A stretch of 64,000 bases of DNA from NCBI RefSeq assembly GCF_001676705.1, contig NZ_CP016170.1, forward strand, positions 4,216,001 through 4,280,000. The letters run 5' to 3'. Positions 28,521 to 41,435 of this stretch are shown one piece after another. Position 1 is the first letter of the stretch. Every line of letters begins with the position of its first letter. Position numbers and translations under genes: made by a program. Under the pieces are notes generated by a model. That model ran no database searches, was not told the origin of the DNA, and saw only the letters and a program-made list of their open reading frames with translations. The DNA is from Bordetella bronchialis. GTDB taxonomy: Bacteria > Pseudomonadota > Gammaproteobacteria > Burkholderiales > Burkholderiaceae_B.

Positions 28521-28600
28521 TTTTTGTTTGCATCGAATCATAGACAAAGTTGAAGCCCTGAACAATCTTTATTAACGCCGTGTGAAAATCGTGGTGGAAA

Positions 28601-28704
28601 CGCGTCGTATCGACGCGGTCCATGGCTGACTTCATTCAGCATCTTGTCAGTCTTGGCGCCACAGCGTTACAAGAGCGCCGCCCGCACGGCGTTTCGCGGG
28701 CGGC
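28601..28704 (+). other. two hairpins in the leader region before the DUF1232 gene
   Basis: CGCGTCG-TAT-CGACGCG (28601-28617) is a perfect 7-bp dyad, and GCCGCCCGC (28677-28685) pairs with GCGGGCGGC (28696-28704) with a 10-nt loop. The second lies 53 bp before the DUF1232 start. Neither has a T-tract. Role unknown: operator, leader structure or chance in GC-rich DNA. Confidence 0.4.
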
Positions 28705-28757
28705 GGAAGGCGATAAGCTGGAGGGGCCGCGATCAGGCGGCGCAAGGGAAGACGAAG

Positions 28758-29180
28758 ATGGGTTGGCTGAAGATCACGCGCCTGTGGGCGCTGCGGACAC
28801 GCCAGGACGCAATGGCGGTTTGGTATGCGATGCGCAACCCGGCCACGCCCTGGTATGCCAAGGCGCTGGCCATCCTGGTGGCCGCCTATATCCTGAGTCC
28901 GATCGACCTGATCCCGGATTTCATTCCGGTGCTGGGGCTGCTGGACGACATCGTCCTGGTGCCGATATTGATATGGGCGACGATGCGCGCCCTGCCCGCG
29001 CCGGTCCGCGCGGAAAGCCGCGAACGCGCCCAGGCGTGGTCCGCGCGCAGGCTGGCCAAGCCGCGCAGCCGCGCGGGAGCGATTTTCGTGGTCCTGGTGT
29101 GGATCGCGATCGCGGCGGCGATCGCGCTATGGCTGCACGCGGCCTGGTTCAGTCCCGGCGTGCCGGGCGGCGCCGCTTGA
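28758..29180 (+). CDS. DUF1232 (YkvA-like) small membrane protein
   Basis: Small protein (140 aa) with the DUF1232 core WYAKALAILVAAYILSPIDL followed by IPDFIPVLGLLDDIVLVPIL, and a C-terminal transmembrane helix (AGAIFVVLVWIAIAAAIALW). The family is widespread and of unknown function. ATG at 28758 follows GGGAAG; the longer open frame from 28644 lacks conserved sequence. Its 3' end overlaps the convergent DUF2818 gene by 32 bp. Confidence 0.82.
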   Translation: MGWLKITRLWALRTRQDAMAVWYAMRNPATPWYAKALAILVAAYILSPIDLIPDFIPVLGLLDDIVLVPILIWATMRALPAPVRAESRERAQAWSARRLAKPRSRAGAIFVVLVWIAIAAAIALWLHAAWFSPGVPGGAA

Positions 29181-29481
29181 GCAGGTAGCGGATAACGAAG
29201 CCGGGATAGGCCAGCACCAGGAACAGGCACAGGCCGATGACGTAGAACTGCCAGCCCTGCGGGAAGCGATTGCCCAGGGTGGACTCGAAGGCAAAACCCA
29301 GGGCGCCCACGACCGCATAGAAGACCAGCAGCTCGATCAGGCGCAGCCAGAACGGCTTGGCCGCGGGCAGGCCGCCCTTGCGCCAGACGAACAGCGCGAA
29401 GACGCGTTCATTCAGGAAAGGCAGATTCGCGCAGACCAGGGCCAGCGCGATCAACAACCAGACGGCAAGGGTTTGACTCAT
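29149..29481 (-). CDS. DUF2818 family membrane protein, downstream of nuoN
   Basis: Protein of 110 aa with three hydrophobic helices (about 5-24, 45-65, 80-100) and a basic C-terminus (LLKRRRPARRD). DUF2818 genes are, to my knowledge, regularly found right after nuoN in betaproteobacteria, suggesting a link to complex I assembly or stability, but no function is proven. It starts 78 bp after the nuoN stop, with a strong hairpin in the gap, and overlaps the convergent DUF1232 gene at its 3' end. Confidence 0.85.
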   Translation of the reverse strand: MSQTLAVWLLIALALVCANLPFLNERVFALFVWRKGGLPAAKPFWLRLIELLVFYAVVGALGFAFESTLGNRFPQGWQFYVIGLCLFLVLAYPGFVIRYLLKRRRPARRD

Positions 29482-29495
29482 GGGCCGGAATAAAC

Positions 29496-29528
29496 GATGC
29501 CCGGGCGGGATTCCCCGCGCCGGGCATC
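29496..29528 (-). promoter_or_regulatory. hairpin between nuoN and the DUF2818 gene
   Basis: GATGCCCGG (29496-29504) pairs with CCGGGCATC (29520-29528) and the stem continues inward with GCGGG/CCCGC and loop ATTC. It ends 15 bp before the DUF2818 ATG. With only GTTTATT after it on the minus strand it may attenuate rather than stop nuo transcription (inference). Confidence 0.55.
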
Positions 29529-29559
29529 AATGATTACAAGTGGTCCTGCACGCCCGGGA

Positions 29560-31029
29560 TCACAGGCCCAGCGAGGTCTGGACCGCGCGCACGCATGCCG
29601 CCATCAGGCCGCCCGGCACGATGCCCAGCAACAGCACCAGCACGCCGTTCAGCGACATCAGGCCGCGCTGGGCATAAGAGGCGGACACGGGATGGACCTC
29701 GCCGACCGGGTCGTCGAAGTACACCACCTTGACCACGCGCAGATAGTAGAACGCGCCCACCAGCGAGAACATCACGGCGATCACGGCGATGCCCACGTGG
29801 CCCATCTGCACCAGGGGCTGCAGCACGGCCAGTTTGGCGTAGAAGCCCACCGTGGGCGGCAGGCCGGTCAGCGACACCATCAGCACCAGCACGATGAAGG
29901 CGTGCCAGGGGCTGCGGCGGTTCAAGCCCTTCAGGTCGTCGATGGTGTCGCACTCGAAGCCATCGCGCGCCAGCAGCAGGATCATGCCGAAGCTGCCCAG
30001 GGTGGTCAGCACGTAGGTCACGATGTAGAACAGCGCGGCGCCGTAGCCCACGGCGGGCGACTCGCCGCCCGCCGCCAGGCCCAGCAGGACGAAACCCATG
30101 TGGGAGATCGTCGAATAGGCCAGCATGCGCTTGAAGTTGCTCTGCGCGATCGCGGTGATGTTGCCCACCGCCAGCGACAGCACGGCCAGGATCAGCAGCA
30201 TGGGCTGCCAGTCGGCGGCCAGCGAGTGCATGGCCTCGATCAGCACGCGCAGCGTAATCGCGAACGCCGCCAGCTTGGGCGCGGCGCCCAGCAGCAGCGT
30301 CACGGCCGTGGGCGCGCCATGGTAGACATCCGGAACCCACATGTGGAACGGCGCGGCGCCCAGCTTGAACGCCAGGCCGGCCACGATGAACACCACGCCC
30401 AGCACCAGCGGCAGGTATTGCGCCTTGCCGGCGCCGATGACGGCGGCGATTTCCTGCAGGTCCAGGTGGCCCGTCGCACCGTAGATCATGGACATGCCAT
30501 ACAGCAGGAAGCCCGACGCCAGGGCGCCCAGCACGAAGTACTTCATGGCGGCTTCCGTGGCCGTGGTGTCGTCGCGGCGCAGCGCGATCAGCGCGTACAG
30601 CGACAGCGACATCAGTTCCAGGCCCAGATAGACCGAGATCAGGTTGCCGGCGGAGATCATCACCATCTGGCCCAGCAGGCCGAACAGCGACAGCACATAC
30701 AGTTCGCCCCCGCGCAGCATGTCGCGCGACTGGGAATAGATGCGCCCGTAGACCAGCGTGACGAACACCGCGATATACGAAACGACCTTCAGCAGGTGCG
30801 CCAGGTCGTCGGCGACGAACAGACCGCCGAAGGCCTTGCCCTTGACGCCGTCGTGCCACTGCACCAGCGAAATGACGGTCAGGACCACCAGCGTGCCCAG
30901 CGTCAGCAGGTAACTGACCTTGCGCGTGGGATGGTTGCTGACCGCGTCGATCAGCAGGATGGCCGAGCCCAGGACCAGTAGCAGGATCTCCGGTGTCGCC
31001 AGCGCGAAATCGAGTGAGGAGTGCATCAT
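29560..31029 (-). CDS. nuoN: NADH-quinone oxidoreductase subunit N
   Basis: Antiporter-like membrane subunit (489 aa) of complex I, one of three proton-pumping modules (with NuoL and NuoM). About 14 hydrophobic helices; conserved buried charges in [12 protein letters not shown] and the [20 protein letters not shown] region (helix 7 Lys followed by HxWxPD), and [13 protein letters not shown]. Two start ATGs in a row (31029, 31026). Starts 10 bp after nuoM; last of the fourteen nuo genes. Confidence 0.96.
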   Translation of the reverse strand: MMHSSLDFALATPEILLLVLGSAILLIDAVSNHPTRKVSYLLTLGTLVVLTVISLVQWHDGVKGKAFGGLFVADDLAHLLKVVSYIAVFVTLVYGRIYSQSRDMLRGGELYVLSLFGLLGQMVMISAGNLISVYLGLELMSLSLYALIALRRDDTTATEAAMKYFVLGALASGFLLYGMSMIYGATGHLDLQEIAAVIGAGKAQYLPLVLGVVFIVAGLAFKLGAAPFHMWVPDVYHGAPTAVTLLLGAAPKLAAFAITLRVLIEAMHSLAADWQPMLLILAVLSLAVGNITAIAQSNFKRMLAYSTISHMGFVLLGLAAGGESPAVGYGAALFYIVTYVLTTLGSFGMILLLARDGFECDTIDDLKGLNRRSPWHAFIVLVLMVSLTGLPPTVGFYAKLAVLQPLVQMGHVGIAVIAVMFSLVGAFYYLRVVKVVYFDDPVGEVHPVSASYAQRGLMSLNGVLVLLLGIVPGGLMAACVRAVQTSLGL

Positions 31030-31038
31030 TGTCTTGGC

Positions 31039-32538
31039 TTACAGTTTGGAGATGGCGACGTGTTGCATCAGGGCCTGGACCGACGCATGCATCACGTCGG
31101 TGAAGGGCTTGGGATAGATCCCCATGTACAGCACGGTGATCGCCATCAGCCCCAGGATCAGGAACTCGCGGCGGTTGATATCGGTAAGCTCGCGCACGTG
31201 GTCGTTGGCGATCTCGCCGAAGGCCACCCGCTTGACCATCCACAGCGAGTACGACGCGCCCAGGATCAGCGCGGTGGCCGCGGCCAGGCCGATCCAGAAG
31301 TTGTGCTGCACGGCGCCCATGATGACCATGAACTCGCCGACGAAGCCGCTGGTGGCCGGCAGGCCGCTGTTGGCCATGGAGAACAGCACGAAAAAGGTCA
31401 CGAAGCGCGGCATGGTGTTGACCACGCCGCCGTAGTCGGCGATGCGCCGGCTATGCACGCGGTCGTACAGCACGCCTATGCACATGAACATGGCGCCCGA
31501 AACGAAACCGTGCGAGATCATCTGCACGATCGCGCCTTCGACGCCGGCCGTGTTGAACAGGAAGAAGCCCAGGGTGACGAAGCCCATGTGCGCCACGGAC
31601 GAATACGCCACCAGCTTCTTCATGTCGTCCTGGACGATGGCCACCAGCCCGATGTAGATCACGGCGATCAGCGACAGCGCGATGATCAGGCCGGCCAGGC
31701 TGTGCGACGCATCGGGGGCGATGGGCAGCGAAAACCGCAGGAAGCCGTAGGCCCCCAGCTTCAGCATGATGGCGGCCAGCACGATGGAGCCGCCGGTGGG
31801 CGCCTCGACGTGGGCATCGGGCAGCCAGGTATGGACCGGCCACATCGGCACCTTCACCGCGAAGGCGGCCAGCATGGCGAAGAACACCAGCATCTGCGGC
31901 GTCATGCCCAGCTTCAGCTGCTGCCACTGCAGGATGTCGAACGAGCCGCCCGAGGCATTCCACAGGTAGATGAAGGCGACCAGCGTCAGCAGCGAACCCA
32001 GCAGCGTGTACAGGAAGAACTTGAACGCCGCGTAGACCCGGTTGGGGCCGCCCCACACGCCCACGATGATGTACATCGGGATCAGCGTGGCCTCGAAGAA
32101 CACGTAGAACAGCAGGCCGTCCAGCGCCACGAAGACGCCGATCATCAGGCCCGACAGGATCAGGAAGGCCGCCATGTACTGCGCCAGGCGGCTGGTGATC
32201 ACTTCCCAGCCCGCCAGCACCACGATGACCGTGATGAAGGCCGTCAGCAGGACGAACCACAGCGATATGCCGTCCACGCCCAGGTGGTAGTTGACGTTGA
32301 AGGTGCTGATCCAGGGCACGTTCTCGACGAACTGCATGTTCGCCGTGGATGGGTCGAAGCCCGTGTACAGCGGAATCGTCACCAGCAGGCCGGCCACCGC
32401 GCCGATCAGCGAAAGCCACAGCGTCAGGCCGCGCTTGTTGTCCCCGCCCAGGGCGAGCACCAGCAGACCGAAGACGATGGGGACAAAGACCGCGAGGGTA
32501 AGCCAGGGAAAAGTATGGGATGCCATCTCGCTAGCCAT
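31039..32538 (-). CDS. nuoM: NADH-quinone oxidoreductase subunit M
   Basis: Antiporter-like proton-pumping membrane subunit (499 aa) of complex I. Recognised by FFEATLIPMYIIVGVWGG (conserved Glu of helix 5), AFAVKVPMWPVHTWLPDAHV (helix 7 Lys and loop), EAPTGGSIVLAAIMLKLG and YSSVAHMGFVTLG. The ATG at 32538 directly adjoins the nuoL stop (no gap). Normal length. Confidence 0.96.
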   Translation of the reverse strand: MASEMASHTFPWLTLAVFVPIVFGLLVLALGGDNKRGLTLWLSLIGAVAGLLVTIPLYTGFDPSTANMQFVENVPWISTFNVNYHLGVDGISLWFVLLTAFITVIVVLAGWEVITSRLAQYMAAFLILSGLMIGVFVALDGLLFYVFFEATLIPMYIIVGVWGGPNRVYAAFKFFLYTLLGSLLTLVAFIYLWNASGGSFDILQWQQLKLGMTPQMLVFFAMLAAFAVKVPMWPVHTWLPDAHVEAPTGGSIVLAAIMLKLGAYGFLRFSLPIAPDASHSLAGLIIALSLIAVIYIGLVAIVQDDMKKLVAYSSVAHMGFVTLGFFLFNTAGVEGAIVQMISHGFVSGAMFMCIGVLYDRVHSRRIADYGGVVNTMPRFVTFFVLFSMANSGLPATSGFVGEFMVIMGAVQHNFWIGLAAATALILGASYSLWMVKRVAFGEIANDHVRELTDINRREFLILGLMAITVLYMGIYPKPFTDVMHASVQALMQHVAISKL

Positions 32539-34605
<2,067 letters not shown>

Positions 34606-34623
34606 TGTTATTCCTGGACTCCG

Positions 34624-34932
34624 TCAGCCCTTCAGGCGATCGAGTTCGTCGACGTTGATCGTGTTCAGGTTGCGGAACAGCAGCACCAGAATGGCCAGGC
34701 CGATCGCGGCTTCGGCGGCGGCGACGGTCAGGATGAAGAACACGAAGACCTGTCCGGCGGCGTCGCCGGACCAGCTCGAGAAAGCCACGAAATTCATGTT
34801 GACGGCCAGCAGCACGAGCTCGATGGACATCAGCAGAATGATCAGATTGCGGCGGTTCAGGAAGATGCCGAAGATGCCGATGGCGAAAAGAATCGCCCCC
34901 AGTATCAGGTAATGGGCCAGCGTCAGCGTCAC
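34624..34932 (-). CDS. nuoK: NADH-quinone oxidoreductase subunit K
   Basis: Three-helix membrane subunit (102 aa) linking the quinone module to the pumps; conserved membrane glutamates lie in [19 protein letters not shown] and [13 protein letters not shown]. Start is GTG at 34932, overlapping the nuoJ stop as GTGA; no ATG fits, and the length then matches the family (about 100 aa). Larger frames reaching upstream are nuoJ shadows. Confidence 0.95.
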   Translation of the reverse strand: MTLTLAHYLILGAILFAIGIFGIFLNRRNLIILLMSIELVLLAVNMNFVAFSSWSGDAAGQVFVFFILTVAAAEAAIGLAILVLLFRNLNTINVDELDRLKG

Positions 34933-35573
34933 TTCTGTTCTCCTTGGGACGGAACGGCCGCGGCGGTCCGGGCCTGGGCACGCTCGCTCTGCGCCGGCAT
35001 GCTCACCATGCGGAAGCGGTCCTTGGCGCGCACGCGCACGGCTTCCGACGGGTTGTTGTACTTGACGTCGCGGCGGCGGCGCAGGGTCAGCGCGATCGCC
35101 GACACCATGCCGACCAGGAGCAGCACGGCGCCGACCTCGACCGCGTACACGTATTGCGTGTACATGATCGCGCCCAGCGCCCGGGCGTTGTTGTAGTCGC
35201 CCGCCACGGCTGCCGGCGCGCCGGCGTCGAACCAGGTGGAGCCCAGCACGAAGGAGATCTCCAGCACCAGGACCAGCCCGATGACCAGGCCCAGCGGCAG
35301 GTAGGTCCGCAAGCCATGGCGCAACGTCGTCATGCGGATGTCCAGCATCATCACGACGAAGAGGAACAGCACCATGACGGCGCCGACGTAGACCAGTACC
35401 AGCAGCAGTCCGAGGAACTCCGCGCCCAGCAGGATCCACAGCATGGCCGCGTTGAAGAACGCCAGGATCAGGTGCAGCACCGCGGTGACGGGACTGCGCG
35501 CCGTGATGACACGAAAGGCCGCCACCACGAGGACGATGGCCAGTATGTAGAACAGAACGGTGGTGAAAGTCAT
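34929..35573 (-). CDS. nuoJ: NADH-quinone oxidoreductase subunit J
   Basis: Five-helix membrane subunit (214 aa) of complex I. Conserved features: [40 protein letters not shown] with the pi-bulge Tyr/Gly/Ala region, and MLDI. The last about 45 residues (from [11 protein letters not shown]) form a charged, poorly conserved tail ending GEQK. Overlaps nuoK by 4 bp. Confidence 0.95.
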   Translation of the reverse strand: MTFTTVLFYILAIVLVVAAFRVITARSPVTAVLHLILAFFNAAMLWILLGAEFLGLLLVLVYVGAVMVLFLFVVMMLDIRMTTLRHGLRTYLPLGLVIGLVLVLEISFVLGSTWFDAGAPAAVAGDYNNARALGAIMYTQYVYAVEVGAVLLLVGMVSAIALTLRRRRDVKYNNPSEAVRVRAKDRFRMVSMPAQSERAQARTAAAVPSQGEQK

Positions 35574-35589
35574 GGAGTCGTACCCGGCA

Positions 35590-36078
35590 TCAACGGTAGG
35601 GCGCGTCGGCGGCGCGGCGTTGGGCGATTTCCGCCTCGTAGCGGTCGCCCACCGCCAGCAGCATGTCCTTCGTGAAGTACAGGTCGCCGCGCTTTTCGCC
35701 GTGGTACTCGTGGATATGCGTTTCCACGATGGAGTCCACGGGACAGCTTTCTTCGCAGAAACCGCAGAAGATGCACTTGGTCAGGTCGATGTCGTAGCGC
35801 GTGGTGCGGCGGCTGCCGTCATCGCGCACTTCGGACTCGATGGTGATGGCCAGGGCCGGGCACACGGCTTCGCACAGTTTGCAGGCGATGCAGCGCTCTT
35901 CCCCATTGGGGTAGCGGCGCAGCGCGTGCAGCCCGCGGAAGCGCGGCGAGGCCGGCGTTTTCTCGTGGGGGTAGCGCAAGGTGACCTTGCGCTTGAAGAA
36001 ATACTTGCCCGTCAGGCGCATGCCCTTGAGCAGTTCGGACAGCAAGAGGCTGCCGAAGAAATCCTTGATCGCTTCCAT
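35590..36078 (-). CDS. nuoI: NADH-quinone oxidoreductase subunit I
   Basis: Peripheral-arm subunit (162 aa) carrying two 4Fe-4S clusters (N6a, N6b) close to the quinone site. Both ferredoxin motifs are intact: [12 protein letters not shown] and [12 protein letters not shown]. Starts [17 protein letters not shown] at ATG 36078; the open frame to 36237 is a shadow of nuoH. Lies between nuoH (20 bp) and nuoJ (16 bp). Confidence 0.96.
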   Translation of the reverse strand: MEAIKDFFGSLLLSELLKGMRLTGKYFFKRKVTLRYPHEKTPASPRFRGLHALRRYPNGEERCIACKLCEAVCPALAITIESEVRDDGSRRTTRYDIDLTKCIFCGFCEESCPVDSIVETHIHEYHGEKRGDLYFTKDMLLAVGDRYEAEIAQRRAADAPYR

Positions 36079-36098
36079 ATCCTGCCTTTTGCCTATCG

Positions 36099-37172
36099 CT
36101 AGCGCCAAATATTCCAGGGCGTCTGCATCCAGATCGCCACGACGAGCAGCCACACGCCGGTCAGCGGAATGAAGATCTTCCAGCCCAGGCGCATGATCTG
36201 GTCGTAGCGATACCGCGGGAACGACGCCCGGAACCACACGAACAGGGACACTACGAAGAACGTCTTGAGACCCAGCCAGATCCAGCCGGGGATCCAGGTC
36301 AGCGGCGCCACGTCGATGGGCGAAGTCCAGCCGCCCAGGAACATGATGGACGCCAGCGCCGACAACAGGATCATGTTGGCGTACTCGCCCAGGAAGAACA
36401 GCGCGAAGGCCATGCCCGAATACTCGACCATGTGGCCCGCCACGATTTCCGATTCGCCTTCCACCACGTCGAAGGGATGGCGGTTGGTTTCCGCCACGGC
36501 CGACACCACGTAGATGACGAACAGCGGCAGCAGCGGCAGCCAGTTCCAGGACAGGAAGGTCAGGCGGTGGTCGGCGAACCAGCCCCGGGTCTGTCCCAGC
36601 ACGATGTCGCTCATGTTCAGGCTGCCCGACACCAGCAGCACCGTCACCAGCACGAAGCCGATCGCCAGTTCATAGGAGACCATCTGGGCGGAGGCGCGCA
36701 GCGCGCCCAGGAAAGCGTACTTGGAGTTGGACGCCCAGCCCGCCACGATGACGCCATACACGCCCACCGAAGTGATCGCCATGACGTACAGCAGCCCGGC
36801 GTTGACGTTGGCCAGCACGACCTGCGGTCCGAACGGCACCACGGCCCAGGCGGCCAGCGCGGGCATCAGCGTCACCACCGGCGCCAGGACGAACAGGATG
36901 CGGTTGGCCGCGGTGGGCACGACCACTTCCTTGGTCAGCAGCTTGAACACGTCGGCGAACGGCTGCAGCAGCCCGCGGAAGCCCACGCGGTTGGGCCCCA
37001 GGCGGACATGCATGAAGCCGATCATCTTGCGTTCCCAGTACGTCAGGTAGGCCACGCAAAGAATGATGGGCACCGCGATGACGACGATCTTGACGATCGT
37101 CCAGACCACCAGCCAGGGGGTCGGGCCCAGCAAGGCCTGCCCGTGGCTTTCCAGAATATTGAGCCATTCCAT
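36099..37172 (-). CDS. nuoH: NADH-quinone oxidoreductase subunit H
   Basis: Membrane subunit (357 aa) forming the quinone-binding cavity at the base of the membrane arm. Eight or so helices; conserved loops [54 protein letters not shown] and [10 protein letters not shown] contain the acidic residues of the E-channel. ATG at 37172 overlaps the nuoG stop as ATGA. Confidence 0.96.
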   Translation of the reverse strand: MEWLNILESHGQALLGPTPWLVVWTIVKIVVIAVPIILCVAYLTYWERKMIGFMHVRLGPNRVGFRGLLQPFADVFKLLTKEVVVPTAANRILFVLAPVVTLMPALAAWAVVPFGPQVVLANVNAGLLYVMAITSVGVYGVIVAGWASNSKYAFLGALRASAQMVSYELAIGFVLVTVLLVSGSLNMSDIVLGQTRGWFADHRLTFLSWNWLPLLPLFVIYVVSAVAETNRHPFDVVEGESEIVAGHMVEYSGMAFALFFLGEYANMILLSALASIMFLGGWTSPIDVAPLTWIPGWIWLGLKTFFVVSLFVWFRASFPRYRYDQIMRLGWKIFIPLTGVWLLVVAIWMQTPWNIWR

Positions 37173-39499
37173 CAGGCACGCTCCACGCTGATTTCACCGA
37201 ATGCGCCGCCCAGGGCAGCCGTTTGTTCGAAGCCGGCGGCGACACGCACGGCACGGTCGGCAACCGTGTCGTCCTGCACCGTTTCGAGTTCGACCGCGCC
37301 GGTGGCGGTACGCACCCGCACCTTGATGCCGGCGGTCAGGCCCAGGCTGGCCAGGGTCTGGCCATTCATGCGCGCGGCCGGCGCCCGCGAAGCCGGCGCG
37401 GCCTGCAGCGATTCGGCGCGGCGCACGATGGCATCCGTGCGGTAGATCGGCACGTCGGCCACGCGTTCCAGCCCGCCCGACGCGGCGCCCAGCCCGGGCG
37501 CGGCATTGATGCGGTTGGACAGGCGGCCTTCCAGTCCGCCGGACAGCACGCTGTCACGCACGGATTCGGAGGTTTCGTCCTCAAAGCCCGACAGCTGCAG
37601 CACGTTGCCCAGCACCCGCAGGACCTTCCAGGCGGGACGGGTCTGGCCGAACGGCACCACCGTGCCCTTGAAGCTCTGCGCCAGGCCCTGGGCATTGACG
37701 AAGGTGCCGGAGGTTTCGGTGAACGGCGCCACCGGCAGCATGACGTTGGCCCATTCCTGGGCCGCCGAACGGTACGGCGTCAGCGCCACGGCGAACTGCG
37801 CGTCGCGCAGCGCGGCCACGGCCTGCGGGCCGTTGTCCGCGTCCAGCAGCGGTTCGGCGTGCAGCACGATGTACGCCTTCAGGGGATCGGCCAGCATGGC
37901 GGCGGCGGTCTTGCCGCCCTTGCCCGGCACGGCGCCGGCCAGATAACCGCCCACCGTATTGCCGCCCGAGGTCAGGAAGCCCAGCCGGGCGCCGGCCATC
38001 GTGGCGATGGCCTGCGCGTTGGCGGCGATGACGGAGGCCTGCGGCGAGGCAACCGCCATATTGCCCAGCAGCACGGCGGCCTGGCTGCCCGATGCCAGGC
38101 TGGCCGCGATCAGCTTGGCCTGCTCGCCCGGCGTGACGGCGGCGAAGTCGGCGGGAACGTCCTGCCCCTTGGCCTGGGCCAGCGCCACGGCCACTTCGGC
38201 CAGGGCGCGCGGCAGCGCCGACGGCGCCACGGTCAGGCGGCCGGCGACGGGCATGAGCGGATCGTCCGCCAGGCTGTCGACCAGCAGCACCTGCGTGCCG
38301 CGCTTGGCGGCCTGGCGCAGGCGCTGCGCCATCAAGGGATGATCCTTGCGCAGCACGGAACCGACGACCAGGACGCGGTCCAGCGTATCCAGGTCCGCCA
38401 CGGGCATGCCCAGCCAGGGGGCGCCTTCCAGCGCGGCACCGAAGGCGGGATCGGTCTGGCGCAGGCGGAAATCGATGTTCTCGGAACCCAGCGCGCGCAC
38501 CAGGCGGCCGAGCAGCGCGTATTCCTCTGTGGTGGCATATTCGGCGGCCAGGGCGCCGATCTGCCCGCCGCCGAAGTTATCGCGCACGCGGCTCAGCCCC
38601 TGCGCGACGGCTTGCAGCGCATCGGCCCAGGAGGCTTCGCGCCATTCGCCATCGGCGCCCTTGATCATGGGCGCGGCCAGGCGGTCGTCGGCGTTCAGGC
38701 CTTCATAGGAAAAGCGGTCGCGGTCGCTCAGCCAGCATTCGTTCAGCGCTTCGTTTTCGAAGGGCACCACGCGCATGACCTTGTCGCCCTTGACCTGCAC
38801 CACCAGGTTGGCGCCCAGGCTGTCGTGCGGGCTGACCGCGCGGCGGCGCGCCAGCTCCCAGGTGCGGGCGCTGTAGCGGAAGGGCTTGGACGTGAGCGCG
38901 CCGACCGGGCACAGGTCGATCATGTTGCCGGAAAGCTCGGATTCCACCGAGCGGCCGACGAAGGACGTGATCTCGGAGTGTTCGCCCCGGTTGATCATGC
39001 CCAGCTCCATGACGCCGGCGATTTCCTGGCCGAAGCGGACACAGCGCGTGCAGTGGATGCAGCGGCTCATTTCCTCGGCCGACACCAGCGGGCCCAGGTC
39101 CTTGTGGAAGACCACGCGCTTTTCTTCGTGATAGCGCGAGGCCGAGCCGCCGTAGCCGACGGCCAGGTCCTGCAGCTGGCATTCGCCGCCCTGGTCGCAG
39201 ATGGGGCAATCCAGGGGATGGTTGATCAACAGGAATTCCATGACCGACTTCTGGGCGGCCTTGGCTTTTTCCGAGTTGGTGAACACCACCATGCCGTTGG
39301 TGACGGGCGTGGCGCAGGCCGGCAGCGCCTTGGGCGCTTTTTCGACCTCGACCAGGCACATGCGGCAATTGGCGGCGATGGAAAGCTTCTTGTGGTAGCA
39401 GAAATGCGGCACGTATTGCCCGAGCTTCTGGGCCGCATGCATGACCATGCTGCCTTCGGGCACTTCTACCTTGTTGCCGTCGACGGTTAGTTCAACCAT
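37172..39499 (-). CDS. nuoG: NADH-quinone oxidoreductase subunit G
   Basis: Large iron-sulfur subunit (775 aa). N-terminal ferredoxin-like domain with 2Fe-2S ligands in [18 protein letters not shown] and PACATPV; His-Cys motif [18 protein letters not shown] (N5 and N4 region) and [15 protein letters not shown]; then a molybdopterin-oxidoreductase-like domain without cofactor. Shorter than the E. coli subunit (about 900 aa), as in other betaproteobacteria; I see no obvious extra-cluster (N7) cysteine set, though I did not align it. Between nuoF (15 bp) and nuoH. Confidence 0.95.
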   Translation of the reverse strand: MVELTVDGNKVEVPEGSMVMHAAQKLGQYVPHFCYHKKLSIAANCRMCLVEVEKAPKALPACATPVTNGMVVFTNSEKAKAAQKSVMEFLLINHPLDCPICDQGGECQLQDLAVGYGGSASRYHEEKRVVFHKDLGPLVSAEEMSRCIHCTRCVRFGQEIAGVMELGMINRGEHSEITSFVGRSVESELSGNMIDLCPVGALTSKPFRYSARTWELARRRAVSPHDSLGANLVVQVKGDKVMRVVPFENEALNECWLSDRDRFSYEGLNADDRLAAPMIKGADGEWREASWADALQAVAQGLSRVRDNFGGGQIGALAAEYATTEEYALLGRLVRALGSENIDFRLRQTDPAFGAALEGAPWLGMPVADLDTLDRVLVVGSVLRKDHPLMAQRLRQAAKRGTQVLLVDSLADDPLMPVAGRLTVAPSALPRALAEVAVALAQAKGQDVPADFAAVTPGEQAKLIAASLASGSQAAVLLGNMAVASPQASVIAANAQAIATMAGARLGFLTSGGNTVGGYLAGAVPGKGGKTAAAMLADPLKAYIVLHAEPLLDADNGPQAVAALRDAQFAVALTPYRSAAQEWANVMLPVAPFTETSGTFVNAQGLAQSFKGTVVPFGQTRPAWKVLRVLGNVLQLSGFEDETSESVRDSVLSGGLEGRLSNRINAAPGLGAASGGLERVADVPIYRTDAIVRRAESLQAAPASRAPAARMNGQTLASLGLTAGIKVRVRTATGAVELETVQDDTVADRAVRVAAGFEQTAALGGAFGEISVERA

Positions 39500-39514
39500 T
39501 GTCTGTTCCTGGAC

Positions 39515-40882
39515 CTACAGATAGTGCGGGACCACGCACTTCTTGTGCTCGACGTGGTACGCGAATTCGTCGTGGAAATGCTTCAGGAAACCGCGCACGG
39601 GCATCGCGGCGGCGTCGCCCAGGGCACAGATGGTGCGACCCATGATGTTGCCCGCCACGCTGTCGAGCAGATCCAGGTCTTCGGGACGGCCATGGCCGTG
39701 CTCGATGCGGTTCACCATGCGATACAGCCAGCCCGTGCCTTCGCGGCACGGCGTGCATTGGCCGCAGCTTTCCTCGAAATAGAAATAAGAGAGGCGCAGC
39801 AGCGACTTCACCATGCAGCGGGTTTCGTCCATGACGATGACCGCGCCGGAACCCAGCATGGAGCCCGCCTTGGCGATGGCGTCGTAGTCCATGGTGGTGT
39901 CCATCATGATGCTGGCGGGCAGCACCGGGGCACTGGACCCGCCGGGGATCACCGCCTTCAGCTTGCGGCCGCCGCGCATGCCGCCGGCCAGTTCCAGCAG
40001 CTTGGAAAACGGCGTGCCCATCGGAATCTCGTAATTGCCGGGACGTTCGACGTCGCCGGTGATCGAGAAGATCTTGGTGCCGCCGTTGTTGGGCTTGCCG
40101 ACCTCCAGGTACTGCTGGCCGCTGTTGCGGATGATCCAGGGCACCGCCGCGAAGGTCTCGGTATTGTTGATGGTGGTGGGCTTGCCGTACAGGCCGAAGC
40201 TGGCGGGGAACGGCGGCTTGAAGCGCGGCTGGCCCTTCTTGCCTTCCAGCGATTCCAGCAGCGCGGTTTCTTCTCCGCAGATATAGGCGCCGTAGCCGTG
40301 GAAGGCATGCAGCTGGAAGCTGAATTCCGAGCCCAGGATCCTGTCGCCCAGGAAACCGGCGGCGCGCGCTTCTTCCAGGGCTTCCTCGAAGCGTTCGTAC
40401 ACCTCGAAGATTTCGCCGTGGATATAGTTGTAGCCCACGGAAATGCCCATGGCGTACGCGGCGATGGCCATGCCTTCGATCACGATGTGCGGATTGAAGC
40501 GCAGGATGTCGCGATCCTTGAACGTGCCGGGCTCGCCTTCGTCGGAATTGCACACCAGGTACTTCTGGCCCGGGAAGGTACGCGGCATGAAGCTCCACTT
40601 CAGGCCGGTCGGGAAGCCCGCGCCGCCGCGGCCGCGCAGGCCGGAGGCCTTGACCTCGGCGATGACGTCTTCCGGCTTCATGCCGGTGGTCAGGATCTTG
40701 CGCAGCGCTTCGTAGCCGCCGCGCTTGACGTAGTCTTCCAGGCGCCAGTTGGCGCCGTCCAGGTCGGCCAGGATCTGCGGCTGGATATGGCGTCCGTGCA
40801 GGCACATCGACTGCGACAGGTCCCGCAGGGGGTTGGGATCCAGCCCCTGGGCGAACTGGCGATACAGGTCCGGCGCGTTCAT
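39515..40882 (-). CDS. nuoF: NADH-quinone oxidoreductase subunit F
   Basis: NADH- and FMN-binding subunit (455 aa) where electrons enter complex I. Glycine-rich nucleotide sites [16 protein letters not shown] and [19 protein letters not shown]; 4Fe-4S (N3) ligands in [12 protein letters not shown] plus a downstream Cys in [10 protein letters not shown]. The ATG at 40882 overlaps the nuoE stop (ATGA); the open frame continuing to 41005 is a nuoE shadow. Confidence 0.96.
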   Translation of the reverse strand: MNAPDLYRQFAQGLDPNPLRDLSQSMCLHGRHIQPQILADLDGANWRLEDYVKRGGYEALRKILTTGMKPEDVIAEVKASGLRGRGGAGFPTGLKWSFMPRTFPGQKYLVCNSDEGEPGTFKDRDILRFNPHIVIEGMAIAAYAMGISVGYNYIHGEIFEVYERFEEALEEARAAGFLGDRILGSEFSFQLHAFHGYGAYICGEETALLESLEGKKGQPRFKPPFPASFGLYGKPTTINNTETFAAVPWIIRNSGQQYLEVGKPNNGGTKIFSITGDVERPGNYEIPMGTPFSKLLELAGGMRGGRKLKAVIPGGSSAPVLPASIMMDTTMDYDAIAKAGSMLGSGAVIVMDETRCMVKSLLRLSYFYFEESCGQCTPCREGTGWLYRMVNRIEHGHGRPEDLDLLDSVAGNIMGRTICALGDAAAMPVRGFLKHFHDEFAYHVEHKKCVVPHYL

Positions 40883-41373
40883 GCCGTTTCTCCTTGCGCG
40901 CGCAGGCCGTCGATCAGCTCGTCCAGCCGCGCTTCGGTCATGCGTACGCACATATGCTTGTTGTTCACCAGCAGCACCGGCGAGTCGCCGCAGGCGCCCA
41001 TGCATTCGCCTTCGATCAGGGTGAACATGCCGTCGGCGGTGGTGCCGCGGTAGTCGACGCCCAGCTTGCGCTTCAGGTAGTCGCCCGCCTTTTCACCATC
41101 GCGCAGCGCGCACGGCAGATTGGTACAGACCGAGATCTTGTGCTTGCCGGTCTGCTCCACATTGAACATGTTGTAGAAGGTGGCCACTTCCTGGACCGCG
41201 ATGGGCGGCACGCCCAGATAGGTGGCGACGTCTTCGATGATTTCGGTCGACAGCCAGCCTTTCTCGTCCTGCGCGATGGCCAGCGCGGCCATGATGGCCG
41301 ACTGCTTCTGGTCGCCCGGGAACTTCGTGAGCTCCCGGTCGATTTTCTGGTAAGCCTGTTCGGAAAGCAGCAT
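40879..41373 (-). CDS. nuoE: NADH-quinone oxidoreductase subunit E
   Basis: Thioredoxin-fold subunit (164 aa) holding the 2Fe-2S cluster N1a. Cysteine ligands in [10 protein letters not shown] and in [18 protein letters not shown]. Starts [15 protein letters not shown] at 41373. The C-terminal end overlaps nuoF by 4 bp; a 62-bp gap separates it from nuoD. Confidence 0.95.
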   Translation of the reverse strand: MLLSEQAYQKIDRELTKFPGDQKQSAIMAALAIAQDEKGWLSTEIIEDVATYLGVPPIAVQEVATFYNMFNVEQTGKHKISVCTNLPCALRDGEKAGDYLKRKLGVDYRGTTADGMFTLIEGECMGACGDSPVLLVNNKHMCVRMTEARLDELIDGLRAQGETA

Positions 41374-41435
41374 AGTTTGAATCCGGAATATGCGAGAGGC
41401 CCCTACGGGTCTTCTTCGAGGTCGTGCGGCGTTCC

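Noticed and set aside
26298..28553. 751-codon open frame on the plus strand across the siderophore receptor
   Set aside because: Antisense of a receptor with complete plug and barrel motifs; sequence has no recognisable domain.
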